Below, one piece after another: positions 17,510-26,705 of a stretch of 64,000 bases of DNA. The translations under genes were made by a program, and so were the position numbers. This stretch comes from Streptomyces lienomycini (GTDB taxonomy: Bacteria; Actinomycetota; Actinomycetes; Streptomycetales; Streptomycetaceae). Position 1 is the first letter of the stretch. Every line of letters starts with the position of its first letter. The notes beneath the pieces are model-generated. The model was not told the DNA's origin, did not search any database, and saw nothing but the letters and a program-made list of their open reading frames with translations. The stretch lies in the NCBI RefSeq assembly GCF_027947595.1, contig NZ_CP116257.1:6880001-6944000 (forward strand), read 5' to 3'.

Positions 17510-17605
17510 TCAACAGATGGCGCTTTTCAGCCTGCACAGGTCGACGTGCAGACGCGCCACGAGCAGCGTGCCCGGCGCCTTGTCGCTCACGTCGAGAAGA
17601 ACCAT
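17510..17605 (-). CDS. cysteine leader peptide upstream of cysO-cysM
   Basis: A 31-codon frame from ATG 17605 ends RLHVDLCRLKSAIC followed by TGA. This is the actinobacterial leader-peptide family that regulates sulfur genes, whose members end in a cysteine codon run. Ribosome behaviour at the Cys codons (positions 24 and 31) is expected to control the cysO-cysM mRNA in response to cysteine. The stop lies 99 nt before cysO, leaving space for an alternative hairpin around 17440-17480. TACGAT 12 nt before the ATG could be a -10 element. Confidence 0.85.
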   Translation of the reverse strand: MVLLDVSDKAPGTLLVARLHVDLCRLKSAIC

Positions 17606-17684
17606 GGGCTCATCGTATCGATTCCCGGTCCGGCTTCCGGAGTGTGATCTCACCTGATGGACCGATTCCGTCCGCGGTCCGGGA

Positions 17685-18107
17685 TCAGTAGGTTTCGACG
17701 ACCTTGACCTCCTCCTCCGTGACCTCGCCCTCCAGGATGCGGAACGAGCGGAACTGGAAGTCGCCGGCGCCGTCGGTGTCCGCGGTGGAGACGAGGACGT
17801 AGTGGGCGCCGGGCTCGTTGGCGTAGGTGATGTCGGTGCGGGAGGGGTGGGCCTCGGTGGCGGTGTGGGAGTGGTAGATGATCACCGGCTCCTCGTCGCG
17901 GTCGTCCATCTCGCGGTAGAGCTTGAGGAGGTCCTGCGAGTCGAACTCGTAGAAGGTGGGTGAGCGGGCGGCGTTGAGCATGGGGATGAACCGCTCGGGG
18001 CGGCCCTGGCCTACGGGGCCGGCCACCACGCCGCATGCCTCGTCGGGGTGGTCCTCGCGCGCGTGGGCGACGATCTGGTCGTACAGGGCCTGGGTGAGGG
18101 TCAGCAT
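17685..18107 (-). CDS. mec: JAMM metallopeptidase Mec (CysO-cysteine peptidase)
   Basis: This 140-residue Mov34/MPN protease has a zinc-binding JAMM motif, HSHTATEAHPSRTD, plus an upstream ACGVVAG segment. It releases cysteine from the CysO-Cys adduct and probably trims the C-terminal Met-Ala of CysO. The start MLTLTQALYDQIV at ATG 18107 is preferred over the upstream ATG at 18167, which would translate the terminator hairpin. TATCCT lies 6-7 nt before the ATG, so it is probably leaderless. The gene order mec, cysO, cysM matches Mycobacterium. Confidence 0.92.
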   Translation of the reverse strand: MLTLTQALYDQIVAHAREDHPDEACGVVAGPVGQGRPERFIPMLNAARSPTFYEFDSQDLLKLYREMDDRDEEPVIIYHSHTATEAHPSRTDITYANEPGAHYVLVSTADTDGAGDFQFRSFRILEGEVTEEEVKVVETY

Positions 18108-18126
18108 GCGGCCAGGATAAGCAGAG

Positions 18127-18163
18127 GGACCGACCCGTACCGGTGGGTGGTACGGGTCGGTCC
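18127..18163 (-). terminator. terminator after the amino-acid permease
   Basis: A perfect 15-bp stem (GGACCGACCCGTACC / GGTACGGGTCGGTCC) with a 7-nt loop lies 39 bp after the permease stop on the complement and 20 bp upstream of mec. Confidence 0.8.
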
Positions 18164-18201
18164 ACATGCCGGACGGCCTTGAGTGGCGGCCGGTGCGGCG
18201 G

Positions 18202-19629
18202 TCAGCCGATCTTCTCGAACTCCGGCTCGCCCGGACGCTCGGTGATCCCCGGGTTGCGGCTCTTGAGCACGAACCAGCCGATACCGAGGGCGGCGGCCCA
18301 GCCGGCCATCACGTAGAGGCAGACGCGGGCGTCGGCGTCGTAGGCGATGAGGCAGGTGACGAAGAGCAGGAAGGCGATGGCGATGTAGGAGCACACGGAG
18401 CCGCCGGGCGCCGGGAAGGAGGAGGCGGGCAGGCGGCCCGCGACGACCCCCCGGCGGTAGCGCACGTGGCTGATCAGGATCATCAGCCAGGTCCAGATGC
18501 CGGCGGCGGTGGCGACGGAGGTGACGTAGCCGAAGGCCTTCTCCGGGACGAGGTAGTTCAGGACCACGCCGATGGCCATGAAGACGACCGAGACGGCGAT
18601 GCCGATGGCCGGGGTCTTGGTCGAGGACAGCTTGTTGAAGACCTTGGGCGCCTCGCCGTTGTCCGCGAGGGTGCGCAGCATGCGGCCCGTGGAGTACATG
18701 CCGGAGTTGCAGGAGGACAGGGCGGCGGTGAGGACGACGAAGTTGACGATGCCCGCGCCGGCCGGGATGCCGATGACCGCGAAGGCCTCCACGAAGGGGC
18801 TGACGCCCTCGGCGAACTCGGTCCACTTGACCACCGCCAGGATGACGGTGAGGGCGCCGACGTAGAAGAGGGCGATGCGCCAGGGCAGGGTGTTGATCGC
18901 CTTGGGGAGGGTCTTCTCCGGGTTCTCGGACTCTCCGGCGGTGACGCCGACCAGCTCGACGGCGAGGTAGGCGAACATGACGCCCTGGAGGGTCATCAGG
19001 GACGAGCCGATGCCCTTGGGGAAGAAGCCGTCGAACTCCCACAGGTTGGAGACGGCGGCGGTGTCGCCGGCCTGGCTGAAGCCGAGGGTGAGCACGCCGA
19101 CGCCGATCACGATCATGCCGATGATGGCGGTGACCTTGACCATCGAGAACCAGAACTCGATTTCGCCGAACAGCTTCACCGAGATCAGGTTGGCGACGAA
19201 CAGCAGGACCAGGAAGACCAGGGCCGAGACCCACTGCGGGATGTCGGGGAACCAGTAGTGGATGTAGATGGCGGCGGCGGTGAGTTCCGCCATGCCGGTG
19301 ACCACCCACATCAGCCAGTACGTCCAGCCGGTGAAGTAGCCGAAGAAGGGGCCGAGGAACTCGCGCGAGTACTCGGCGAAGGAGCCGGAGACGGGTCGGT
19401 AGAGGAGCAGCTCGCCGAGCGCCCGCATGATGAAGAAGATGATCACGCCCGCGAGGGCGTACATGAGGATGATGCTGGGGCCGGCCTTGGCGATGTTGGC
19501 CCCGGCGCCCAGGAAGAGACCGACGCCGATGGCGCCGCCGATCGCGATCATCTGGACCTGGCGGCTGTTGAGCCCGCGCTCGTAGCCCTCTTCGGGGGCC
19601 TTGTCCGTGTCGACCTGCGCAGAGGTCAT
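18202..19629 (-). CDS. AAT-family amino-acid permease
   Basis: This 475-residue APC-superfamily proton symporter has 12 predicted membrane helices. It begins GLNSRQVQMIAIGGAIGVGLFLGAGA, with the helix-1 GAIGxGLFLG motif. GELLLYRPVSGSFAEYSREF follows, the helix-3 signature of the AAT group that includes the CycA, AroP and GabP types. ELVGVTAGESENPEKTLPKAIN is the conserved loop. The substrate cannot be fixed from sequence. ATG 19629 follows GGAGAAAGG; an ATG 21 bp upstream is part of that ribosome-binding region. Confidence 0.9.
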   Translation of the reverse strand: MTSAQVDTDKAPEEGYERGLNSRQVQMIAIGGAIGVGLFLGAGANIAKAGPSIILMYALAGVIIFFIMRALGELLLYRPVSGSFAEYSREFLGPFFGYFTGWTYWLMWVVTGMAELTAAAIYIHYWFPDIPQWVSALVFLVLLFVANLISVKLFGEIEFWFSMVKVTAIIGMIVIGVGVLTLGFSQAGDTAAVSNLWEFDGFFPKGIGSSLMTLQGVMFAYLAVELVGVTAGESENPEKTLPKAINTLPWRIALFYVGALTVILAVVKWTEFAEGVSPFVEAFAVIGIPAGAGIVNFVVLTAALSSCNSGMYSTGRMLRTLADNGEAPKVFNKLSSTKTPAIGIAVSVVFMAIGVVLNYLVPEKAFGYVTSVATAAGIWTWLMILISHVRYRRGVVAGRLPASSFPAPGGSVCSYIAIAFLLFVTCLIAYDADARVCLYVMAGWAAALGIGWFVLKSRNPGITERPGEPEFEKIG

Positions 19630-19997
19630 GTGTGGTGCGCCTTTCTCCATGCCGAACCGGGCCTTGACTCGGCCGCGGATCGGGTCTCGATCCCCCCGGA
19701 TGATGGAGCTGAGCGGGCCTCACATCCCGCTCGGTGCCTGGCCGGCGGTCGCCGGCTCAGTGGCGCACCCGGCCGAACATTCGGGTGGTGTTCGCCGGGC
19801 GGTCGTGAAGATTTACCACGACCGCGGCGCCGATCACAGGGGTGGTCTGTGACGTGTCCCACAGGGAGAAGCGGACAAAAGGCGCGCTGACGGTGCAAAG
19901 AAGGGCGCGGCTTTGACGGGATCGTTATCCGGATTTGAGACTCCGCTGAGCGGACACGGAGAGTGGCGAAACCGGGACGTTCAGGGCATGGAGGTAC
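19630..19997. other. 368-bp intergenic stretch with a palindrome
   Basis: No gene is visible here. It must contain the permease promoter. A perfect inverted repeat GCGGTCGTG / CACGACCGC around AAGATTTAC occupies 19799-19825 and is the most AT-rich spot of the region. A smaller palindrome GGATCG-N5-CGATCC lies at about 19678-19694, close to the permease start. Confidence 0.5.
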
Positions 19998-20606
19998 TCA
20001 GGTCAGGAGTGTCGCGACGAGTGACTCCTGGAGCCCGCCGAGCCACAGGTACGCCATCACCATCGGCTTGCGCGGGTCCTCGTCGGGGAGCCGGTAGAGC
20101 AGGTCGGTGTCCTCCTCGTCGGCGATCTCGAGGCGCGCGCCGATCGCGAGCCGCAGGTCGTTCAGGGCGCCGAGCCACTGCCGGGACTCGTCCGCCGACA
20201 GCTTCAGCACCGCCCCGTCCTCGCCGGCGGACCGCGCGGCCACGCCGTCCAGGCCCCGGATGACCGCGAGGGCGCTCTCCCGCTTGCCGGCCCGCAGGTC
20301 GTTCTCGGTGTAGCGGCGGAACTCCGCGGAGTGCGCCCGCTGCTCCTCGGCCTCCCGGGCCTGCGGGGCGCCCTCGGGATCGCCGTAGGCGTCCGGGAAC
20401 AGGCGGCGCAGCACCGGGTCGGAGGGCGGTTCGCTCGGGCCCTCGGCGAACAGTTCGGCGAGCGGGTCGTCGGAGGCGTCCTCGGCGGGGCCCGGGCCGA
20501 TCAGCTCCAGGAGCTGCACGGCCAGGGAGCGGATGATGGAGATCTCGACGTCGTCGAGCGCGACGGCCGCGCCGCCGCCGGGGAGCGGTTCGAATTGTCC
20601 GGGCAT
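19998..20606 (-). CDS. DUF2017 family protein
   Basis: This 202-residue soluble acidic protein matches the actinobacterial DUF2017 family. It has an N-terminal LDDVEISIIRSLAVQLLELIGPG and a C-terminal LNDLRLAIGARLEI with PRKPMVMAYLWLGGLQESLV. The function is unknown. It lies 53 bp downstream of clpS on the same strand, a conserved pairing in actinobacteria that suggests a role linked to protein turnover or N-end-rule adaptors; that is inference. Confidence 0.85.
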   Translation of the reverse strand: MPGQFEPLPGGGAAVALDDVEISIIRSLAVQLLELIGPGPAEDASDDPLAELFAEGPSEPPSDPVLRRLFPDAYGDPEGAPQAREAEEQRAHSAEFRRYTENDLRAGKRESALAVIRGLDGVAARSAGEDGAVLKLSADESRQWLGALNDLRLAIGARLEIADEEDTDLLYRLPDEDPRKPMVMAYLWLGGLQESLVATLLT

Positions 20607-20659
20607 GAAGGCGATTCAGCTGCTTCCGTCCTGCGGGCGGGCGTGGGTCGTTTCCGGGC

Positions 20660-20977
20660 TCATTTCCGGTCCTGCTGGAGGGTGGCCCACAGGCCGTAGC
20701 CGTGCATGGCCTGTACGTCCCGTTCCATCTCCTCCCGGCTGCCGCTGGAGACGACCGCCCGGCCCTTGTGATGGACGTCCATCATGAGCTTGGTGGCCTT
20801 GTCCTTGGAGTAGCCGAAGTACGACTGGAAGACGTACGTCACGTAGCTCATCAGGTTGACGGGATCGTTGTGGACGATCGTCACCCAGGGCACGTCGGGC
20901 TCGGGTACGGCGAAGACCTCCTCCGCCGACTCGGTCTTCTCGATCTCCATGGGTGCGGCTGCCGTCACAGGGACCAT
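20660..20977 (-). CDS. clpS: ATP-dependent Clp protease adaptor ClpS
   Basis: This 105-residue adaptor delivers N-degron substrates to ClpC/ClpA. The family core is [21 protein letters not shown] followed by [20 protein letters not shown]. The acidic, flexible N-terminal tail is normal. ATG 20977 is chosen, and ATG 20950 (MEIEKTES) is equally possible because neither has a strong ribosome-binding site. It is divergent from pncB across 109 bp. Confidence 0.93.
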   Translation of the reverse strand: MVPVTAAAPMEIEKTESAEEVFAVPEPDVPWVTIVHNDPVNLMSYVTYVFQSYFGYSKDKATKLMMDVHHKGRAVVSSGSREEMERDVQAMHGYGLWATLQQDRK

Positions 20978-21086
20978 GCTGCCACCACAGGGGGGCACCC
21001 GCACAAACGGGCCTGTGGCGGGCGCCACGCGAACCGGGCGGACCTTGAAATCGTCAGAGTGACGAAATGGGGGTACGATCCGTCGT

Positions 21087-22433
21087 ATGAACACAGCGGA
21101 CCTTGGGCTGCCGGTGGACGTCCCCTCGACGGCGCTCTTCACGGACCAGTACGAGCTGACCATGCTGCGCGCAGCCCTGAAGGCCGGCACGGCCGGGCGG
21201 CGCAGCGTGTTCGAGGTCTTCACCCGGCGGCTGCCGGACGGGCGCCGCTACGGCGTCGTGGCGGGCACCGGGCGGGTGCTGGACGCGGTGGAGAACTTCC
21301 GTTTCGACGCGGACGTCCTGCGCTTCCTGCGCGAGAAGGACATCGTCGACGAGGAGACCCTGGAGTGGCTCGCCGGATACCGCTTCGGCGGTGACATCTG
21401 GGGCTACCCAGAGGGCGAGGTGTACTTCCCGGGCTCGCCGATCATGCGGGTCGAGGGGACCTTCGCCGAGTGCGTGCTGCTGGAGACGGTGATCCTCTCC
21501 ATCCTCAACCACGACTCGGCGATCGCGGCCGCCGCCTCCCGGATGTCGTCCGCCGCCGGGGAGCGGCCGCTGATCGAGATGGGGGCCCGCCGCACCCACG
21601 AGCTGGCCGCCGTCGCCGCCGCCCGCTCCGCCTACGTCGGCGGCTTCGCCACCACGTCCGACCTGGCCGCGGGCTTCCGCTACAACATCCCCACCGTCGG
21701 CACCTCCGCCCACGCCTTCACCCTGCTGCACGACGACGAGCGCGACGCCTTCCGCGCCCAGGTGGACTCCCTGGGCCGGGACACCACGCTCCTGGTGGAC
21801 ACCTACGACGTCGCCGAGGCCGTCCGCACCGCCGTGGAGGTCGCCGGGCCCGAGCTGGGCGCGGTGCGCATCGACTCCGGCGACCTGCTCCTGGTCGCCC
21901 ACCGGGTGCGCCAGCAGCTGGACGAGCTGGGCGCCACCGAAACGAAGATCGTCGTGACCTCCGACCTGGACGAGTACGCCATCGCCTCGCTGGCGGCAGC
22001 GCCCGTGGACGCGTACGGCGTCGGCACCCAGTTGGTGACGGGGTCCGGGCACCCGACGGCCTCGATGGTCTACAAGCTGGTCGCCCGCGCCGAGACCGGC
22101 GAGCAGGACGCCCCGCTGGTGGCGGTGGCCAAGAAGTCCAGCGGCGGCAAGACCTCGATCGGCGGCCGCAAGTGGGCCGCGCGGCGGCTGGACGCGTACG
22201 GGCACGCCGAGGCGGAGGTGGTCGGCACCGGGCCGGTGCCCGACGATCTCGCCGACCGGCAGCTCCTGGTCGAGCTGGTCAAGGGCGGCGAGGTCGTCGC
22301 CCGCGAGCCGCTGGACGCCGCCCGGGACCGGCACACGGCCGCCCGCGCCAACCTTCCGCTGTCCGCCACCCAGCTCTCCCGAGGGGAACCCGTCATTCCG
22401 ACGGAGTACGCGCACGGGGGGTCGGGTAGCTAG
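21087..22433 (+). CDS. pncB: nicotinate phosphoribosyltransferase
   Basis: This 448-residue enzyme of NAD salvage converts nicotinate and PRPP to nicotinate mononucleotide. Family features include [15 protein letters not shown] near the N-terminus, the [16 protein letters not shown] segment, the autophosphorylated-histidine region TVGTSAHAF, and [19 protein letters not shown] 21087 gives [15 protein letters not shown]. The nicotinamidase gene lies 82 bp downstream, so the pair deamidates nicotinamide and captures nicotinate. Confidence 0.95.
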   Translation: MNTADLGLPVDVPSTALFTDQYELTMLRAALKAGTAGRRSVFEVFTRRLPDGRRYGVVAGTGRVLDAVENFRFDADVLRFLREKDIVDEETLEWLAGYRFGGDIWGYPEGEVYFPGSPIMRVEGTFAECVLLETVILSILNHDSAIAAAASRMSSAAGERPLIEMGARRTHELAAVAAARSAYVGGFATTSDLAAGFRYNIPTVGTSAHAFTLLHDDERDAFRAQVDSLGRDTTLLVDTYDVAEAVRTAVEVAGPELGAVRIDSGDLLLVAHRVRQQLDELGATETKIVVTSDLDEYAIASLAAAPVDAYGVGTQLVTGSGHPTASMVYKLVARAETGEQDAPLVAVAKKSSGGKTSIGGRKWAARRLDAYGHAEAEVVGTGPVPDDLADRQLLVELVKGGEVVAREPLDAARDRHTAARANLPLSATQLSRGEPVIPTEYAHGGSGS

Positions 22434-22515
22434 ATCTGGTGCGGCCCCGCAAGGCCCGAACCAGCCCCGTCCGTCCGGCCCTCCGCTCCTCCCATCCAGT
22501 CGAAGGACACCGACC

Positions 22516-23103
22516 ATGCGCCGCGCCTTGATCGTCGTAGACGTGCAGAACGACTTCTGCGAGGGAGGCAGCCTCGCGGTGTCCGGCGGTGCCGACGTGG
22601 CCGCCGCCATCACCGAGCTGATCGGGCAGGCGCCCGCCGGCTACCGCCACGTCGTGGCCACCCGCGACCACCACGTCGCGCCGGGCAACCACTTCGCCGA
22701 CCATCCCGACTACGTCCACTCCTGGCCGGCGCACTGCGTCGCGGGCACGGAGGGCGTCGGCTTCCATCCGAACTTCGCGCCCGCCGTCGCCTCCGGGGCG
22801 ATAGACGCCGTCTTCGACAAGGGCGCCTACTCGGCCGCCTACAGCGGCTTCGAGGGCGCCGACGAGAACGGCACGGCGCTCGCCGAGTGGCTGCGCGGCC
22901 GCGAGATCGACGAGGTCGACGTCGTGGGCATCGCCACCGACCACTGCGTACGGGCCACCGCCCTGGACGCGGCCCGTGCGGGCTTCCGCACCCAGGTGCT
23001 GCTCGACCTGACCGCCGGGGTGGCCGGGGAGACCACGGAGCGGGCCCTGGAGGAGCTGCGGGCGGCGGGCGTGGAGCTGTCCGGGAAGCCGGTCGTCCGG
23101 TAG
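22516..23103 (+). CDS. pncA: nicotinamidase / pyrazinamidase
   Basis: This 195-residue isochorismatase-fold amidase converts nicotinamide to nicotinate. The catalytic triad is visible: Asp9 in IVVDVQNDF, the lysine in VFDKGAYS, and Cys144 in ATDHCVRATALDA. Metal ligands lie in TRDHHVAPGNHF. It supplies the substrate for the upstream PncB. ATG 22516 is preceded by a GAAGGA-type site. Confidence 0.95.
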   Translation: MRRALIVVDVQNDFCEGGSLAVSGGADVAAAITELIGQAPAGYRHVVATRDHHVAPGNHFADHPDYVHSWPAHCVAGTEGVGFHPNFAPAVASGAIDAVFDKGAYSAAYSGFEGADENGTALAEWLRGREIDEVDVVGIATDHCVRATALDAARAGFRTQVLLDLTAGVAGETTERALEELRAAGVELSGKPVVR

Positions 23104-23157
23104 TCCGGCGGGCGGCCGGTGCCGGGCTCGGCGCCCCCCCGGGGGCTGGTCGTACTA

Positions 23158-23502
23158 CTAGGTCTGGGCGGTCGGGCGTCTGAGCAGTGCCCGGATCGGG
23201 TGCCACAGCTCCTGGACGAGGTCCGGGCCGCTCACGGCGCCGGCCGCCGGTGCCGTGCGCCATATCAGGCCGTCCGGGTGGTGCAGGACCGCGGTGACCT
23301 CGTCCGGGGTCGGCGGGGCCGCGTTGCCCCGCAGGTAGACCGCGCGCAGCCCCAGGTTGCGCAGCCTGGTCAGGGCGCGCGCCCGGTTCTGGGCGTGGAC
23401 GAGAAAACGCACGCTGCCGACGCTCGACGGGAGGGGGCTGGGCAGGTTCAGTGCCACCACCACCGTGCCGTTCGGCAGCTTGCAGAAGCCTCCTGCGGCC
23501 AT
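23158..23502 (-). CDS. hypothetical protein
   Basis: This 114-residue protein of unknown function reads MAAGGFCKLPNGTVVVALNLPSP, then VGSVRFLVHAQNRARALTRLRNLGLRAVYLRGNAA and LIWRTAP. Regular codon use and a clean ATG start at 23502 support a real gene. I recognise no domain. It is convergent with pncA (54 bp) and monocistronic. Confidence 0.6.
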   Translation of the reverse strand: MAAGGFCKLPNGTVVVALNLPSPLPSSVGSVRFLVHAQNRARALTRLRNLGLRAVYLRGNAAPPTPDEVTAVLHHPDGLIWRTAPAAGAVSGPDLVQELWHPIRALLRRPTAQT

Positions 23503-23587
23503 GCGGTCATACCCCCGGGTCAGCTGGTGCCGGTCCCGGTTCCGGGGCCGGTGTCAATAAGAGAACCACAGGAGGCACCTAAACACG

Positions 23588-23623
23588 GATCGGCGGCGAC
23601 CCGCCAGGGGGTCACCGCCGATC
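23588..23623 (-). terminator. terminator after the M6 protease gene
   Basis: GATCGGCGGCGACCC pairs with GGGTCACCGCCGATC, a 15-bp stem with one mismatch and a 6-nt loop, 26 bp past the protease stop on the complement. Confidence 0.7.
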
Positions 23624-23648
23624 ACGCTCTGACCTGGGCAGATGCTAA

Positions 23649-25994
23649 TTACCTGCCTGCGGGGCCAACCTCGAGCTCGATCGTCGAGCCGTTCTTGGCC
23701 TCCTTCAGGATCTTGATCTTCGTGTTGGTGTCAGTGATCTGGACACCGCCGGTCGGGTTCGCCGGGTCCCAGTAGTCGTTCTTGCGGTCGTTGAAGACCG
23801 AGACGCCCTTGGAGCCCGGGACGTACTTCGCGACGTCCGCCTTGTGCAGCGTCATGCCGTCCGTGCGGTAGAGGCTGAACGGCGAGTCGTACGCCTGGAA
23901 GCGGTTGCGCATGAGCGTCCCGTCCTTCCACTTCAGCGCGGTCGGGTGCGAGTCGATCGGCAGGACCAGGCCCTTGCCGGGGTGCTGGCTGGTGTTGTTG
24001 TCCGCCTGGGAGGTGTCCCACTTCCAGATCAGCAGGCCGTTCTGGTACGCGTAGTGCTCGACCCAGTTCGGGCGCTCCGAGAAGCCGAAGTTGTACGGGC
24101 CGGTCTTCAGCGTCTTGTCGTACGACGTGTACTGCCGGTTCTCGGCGATGTAGTACTGCGCGTACTCCTTGGTGAAGGAGGCGCCCTTGCGGGTGAAGCC
24201 GACCGCCGTCCACGCGTCGTCCGCGGTCTCCGCGTTGTCGGAGAAGAGCGTCTCGCCGTCGGCCGTCACCGCGATCTCGTCGGCGGTGAAGCCCTTCATC
24301 GCCAGGCCGCCGTCGGTCTGGTAGCGGAAGCGCAGGTCGATCTTCTTGCCCGCGTAGGCGTCCAGCGGGTAGACCAGCTTGCCGTAGGCGTCCACGGTGG
24401 CGCTCAGGGCGGGCTTGTCACTGCCGTCGCGCTGGATCGGCTGCCCGTCGAAGGTGCCGTCGACCGCGGTCCAGTTGGCGCCGCCGTCGGTCGACACCTC
24501 GGTGTAGAGGAAGTCGTAGTCGGCCTCGATGTCGTACCAGCCGTCCAGGGTGAGGGAGGCGGACGACTTGCCGGTGAGGTCGACGCTGCGGCTCAGGGTG
24601 TTCTTGAGGTCGTTGCCGCTTCCGCTCCACCACTGGGTCTCGCCCTCGGCGGGGGTGACGATCTCGGTGGTCACCTTCTCCTTCGGCAGCTCGACGACCA
24701 GGCCCTGCTTGTGCTTGGTGTTGTACTCGGCCAGGCCCAGCTTGTGCCAGGAGTTGACGCCCGCCTTGGCGGTGTCGTAGTTCAGCCAGCCCAGCTGGAG
24801 CTTGTCCCAGGCGTTCATGTCGCCGGGCAGGTCGCCGATCTCGTTGCGGCCGGTGCCGAGCCAGGAACCGGACGACATCAGCGTCCAGAAGCCGGTGGAG
24901 TTGTCGCCGCCGGCGGTGTCGTAGTGGTCCGGCAGGCCGAGGTCGTGGCCGTACTCGTGGGCGTAGACGCCGAGTCCGCCGTTCTCCGGCTGGATGGTGT
25001 AGTCGCCGACCCAGATGCCGGTGTCGCCGATCTGGGTGCCGCCGAGCTTGTTGTCGGCGGGGCCGGTGGCGCCGGCGTCGGTGCCGAAGGCGTACCAGCG
25101 GTGGGCCCAGATGGCGTCCTCGCCCTGCGCGCCGCCGCCCGCGGACTCGTCCTCGCCGGCGTGCACGATCTGGAAGTGGTCGATGTAGCCGTCGGGCTCG
25201 TTGAAGTCGCCGTCGCCGTCGAAGTCGTAGCGGTCCCACTGGTCGTACTGGGCGAGCTGCGACTTGATCTGGGCGTCGGTGCGGCCGGCCGCCTTCTGGT
25301 CCGCGACCCAGGCGGTGACGCCGTCCTGCACCGCGTACCAGGCGCAGTTGTCGGGGTCGCACTTGTTGGAGCCGTACCGGGCCTCGTTGTAGGGCACCTT
25401 GACCCAGTCGGAGACCTCGCCGTCGACCGAGTAGCGGCCCGAGGACTGCTTCTCGTAGTACGTCTTGACCGAGTTGACGCCCTTGCCGGAACCGAAGTAC
25501 AGGTCCTGGAAGTGCTCCTGGTCGTAGTCCTCCTGCCAGGCCGTGGAGTTGTCCGTCCTCCGGTTCGGCTTGGCTATCTCGTTGTGCAGCGGGCCGGCGT
25601 CGCCGCCGTAGCGGCTGTCGACCTTGTCGCCGAACTCGACCAGGATGGTGAAGATCTTGTCGGTCTTCTCCCGGCCCAGCTCGACGTACTTGGCGTCGCC
25701 CTTCTTGCTCTTCAGCTGGACGACGTTGGAGCCGTCCTTCTTCTTCACCGAGGCGTTGCCGGATATGACCTGCTTCAGGGCCTCCTCACGCTGGGCGGCC
25801 TGAGTGTCGCTCAGGGGGCCCTTGAGGTCGTGGGAGCGCGTGGTCTTGTCCGGGCTCGGGTCGTGGCGGTTCACGGCGTCCGGCCGGGACGGCGAGTCCG
25901 CCTGGGCCACGCCCGCCGCCGACAGGGTGGCGGTGGCCGCGGCCAGTGCGACGGTGGTCGCCGCGGTTCTGAACGTCCAGGATCTTCTGGTCAC
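23649..25994 (-). CDS. secreted M6-family metalloprotease (immune inhibitor A type)
   Basis: This 781-residue secreted zinc protease has a twin-basic signal peptide (VTRRSWTFRTAATTVALAAA) ending near AGVAQADS, then a propeptide-like charged region. The catalytic domain carries HEYGHDLGLPDHYD near residue 345, the M6 HExxH-H-D pattern. The C-terminal half is beta-rich and resembles the MAM/VEG repeats of InhA proteins. GTG 25994 follows GGAGGAA with ideal spacing, so the longer frame to 26069 is rejected. An inverted repeat at 26076-26099 may be its operator. Confidence 0.93.
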   Translation of the reverse strand: MTRRSWTFRTAATTVALAAATATLSAAGVAQADSPSRPDAVNRHDPSPDKTTRSHDLKGPLSDTQAAQREEALKQVISGNASVKKKDGSNVVQLKSKKGDAKYVELGREKTDKIFTILVEFGDKVDSRYGGDAGPLHNEIAKPNRRTDNSTAWQEDYDQEHFQDLYFGSGKGVNSVKTYYEKQSSGRYSVDGEVSDWVKVPYNEARYGSNKCDPDNCAWYAVQDGVTAWVADQKAAGRTDAQIKSQLAQYDQWDRYDFDGDGDFNEPDGYIDHFQIVHAGEDESAGGGAQGEDAIWAHRWYAFGTDAGATGPADNKLGGTQIGDTGIWVGDYTIQPENGGLGVYAHEYGHDLGLPDHYDTAGGDNSTGFWTLMSSGSWLGTGRNEIGDLPGDMNAWDKLQLGWLNYDTAKAGVNSWHKLGLAEYNTKHKQGLVVELPKEKVTTEIVTPAEGETQWWSGSGNDLKNTLSRSVDLTGKSSASLTLDGWYDIEADYDFLYTEVSTDGGANWTAVDGTFDGQPIQRDGSDKPALSATVDAYGKLVYPLDAYAGKKIDLRFRYQTDGGLAMKGFTADEIAVTADGETLFSDNAETADDAWTAVGFTRKGASFTKEYAQYYIAENRQYTSYDKTLKTGPYNFGFSERPNWVEHYAYQNGLLIWKWDTSQADNNTSQHPGKGLVLPIDSHPTALKWKDGTLMRNRFQAYDSPFSLYRTDGMTLHKADVAKYVPGSKGVSVFNDRKNDYWDPANPTGGVQITDTNTKIKILKEAKNGSTIELEVGPAGR

Positions 25995-26403
25995 TTGAGT
26001 TCCTCCCCCGCGTCCACGCGCGCGGAAGGGGGGACAAAGACAGAGCGAAGTCCGCGCACACGTGTTCAACGCGTGTAGTCAAGTGACGACATTTGACTAG
26101 AGGTTCCCCGGAAAAGACAGACCTTGACTTGAGCAGAACAAGTGCACTATGCGGAGCCGTGGTTCGCTTTGCGGACACCGGATCGTGACCGTTCCGCGTC
26201 CGACGGGCGCGCGAACCCGTCCACGCACCGGACGTCATGAATCCGTGCGCCCCCCGTGCATCGGCCGTGCCGGTTAGGTCGTGCTTACTGCCGGTTCCCC
26301 TCGGGCACACAGCGGGTTAGAGTCGCTTGGCGGAACGCCCGGAAGCCGGCGGAAAGCCAGGCCCACAGCCCGTCTCACCCCCATGATGTCTTCCGAGGAC
26401 ACG
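25995..26403. other. 409-bp intergenic stretch upstream of the M6 protease
   Basis: No gene is seen. It is the most AT-rich gap of the window. It contains the palindrome at 26076-26099 and a possible plus-strand promoter, TTGACT (26124-26129) with CACTAT (26145-26150). The 15-bp spacing of that pair is short. It serves the divergent protease and the small membrane protein. Confidence 0.5.
26076..26099. promoter_or_regulatory. inverted repeat TAGTCAA-N10-TTGACTA
   Basis: Seven-base perfect arms with a 10-bp spacer place the two half-sites about 1.7 helical turns apart. It lies 82 bp upstream of the protease start, where a repressor or activator operator is expected. On the complement the arm TTGACTA also resembles a -35 element. 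Confidence 0.5.
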
Positions 26404-26703
26404 ATGGCCATGCCCCGTCCGACTGCCGCACAGTTCGCCTACGGTTCGTGCACCGTGATCTTCTCGACACTCGCCATGCTGCTGCTGTCGCGGACGAGTT
26501 CGGGTCCTGGAGTCGCTCTCATCGCCGTCGCGGCCCTCGCTCTCGGGCTGCTGGTCGCCATGACGGTGCCGCTGCCGAGGACGCGCGCGGTGACCACCGC
26601 GCCGGCCCACCGGGGCGCCGCCGACCGGGGGCCCGTGCCGGTGCGTGCGGCGGCCCGGGTCTCCGCGGGCGCGGGTGAGACGACGCGCGGACGAGCCGCC
26701 TGA
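26404..26703 (+). CDS. small membrane protein, unknown
   Basis: The protein has 99 residues and two hydrophobic segments (FAYGSCTVIFSTLAMLLLS and ALIAVAALALGLLVAMTVP), followed by a basic/Pro-rich tail. ATG 26404 (MAMPRPTAAQ) has GAGGA seven bases upstream; other in-frame ATGs at 26383, 26386 and 26410 are less well placed. No domain is recognised. It is convergent with the RDD gene across a palindromic terminator. Confidence 0.6.
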   Translation: MAMPRPTAAQFAYGSCTVIFSTLAMLLLSRTSSGPGVALIAVAALALGLLVAMTVPLPRTRAVTTAPAHRGAADRGPVPVRAAARVSAGAGETTRGRAA

Positions 26704-26705
26704 GA

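Noticed and set aside
18166..19890. 574-codon plus-strand frame opposite the permease.
   Set aside because: Antisense of membrane helices, rich in Gly/Asp/His, with no ribosome-binding site.
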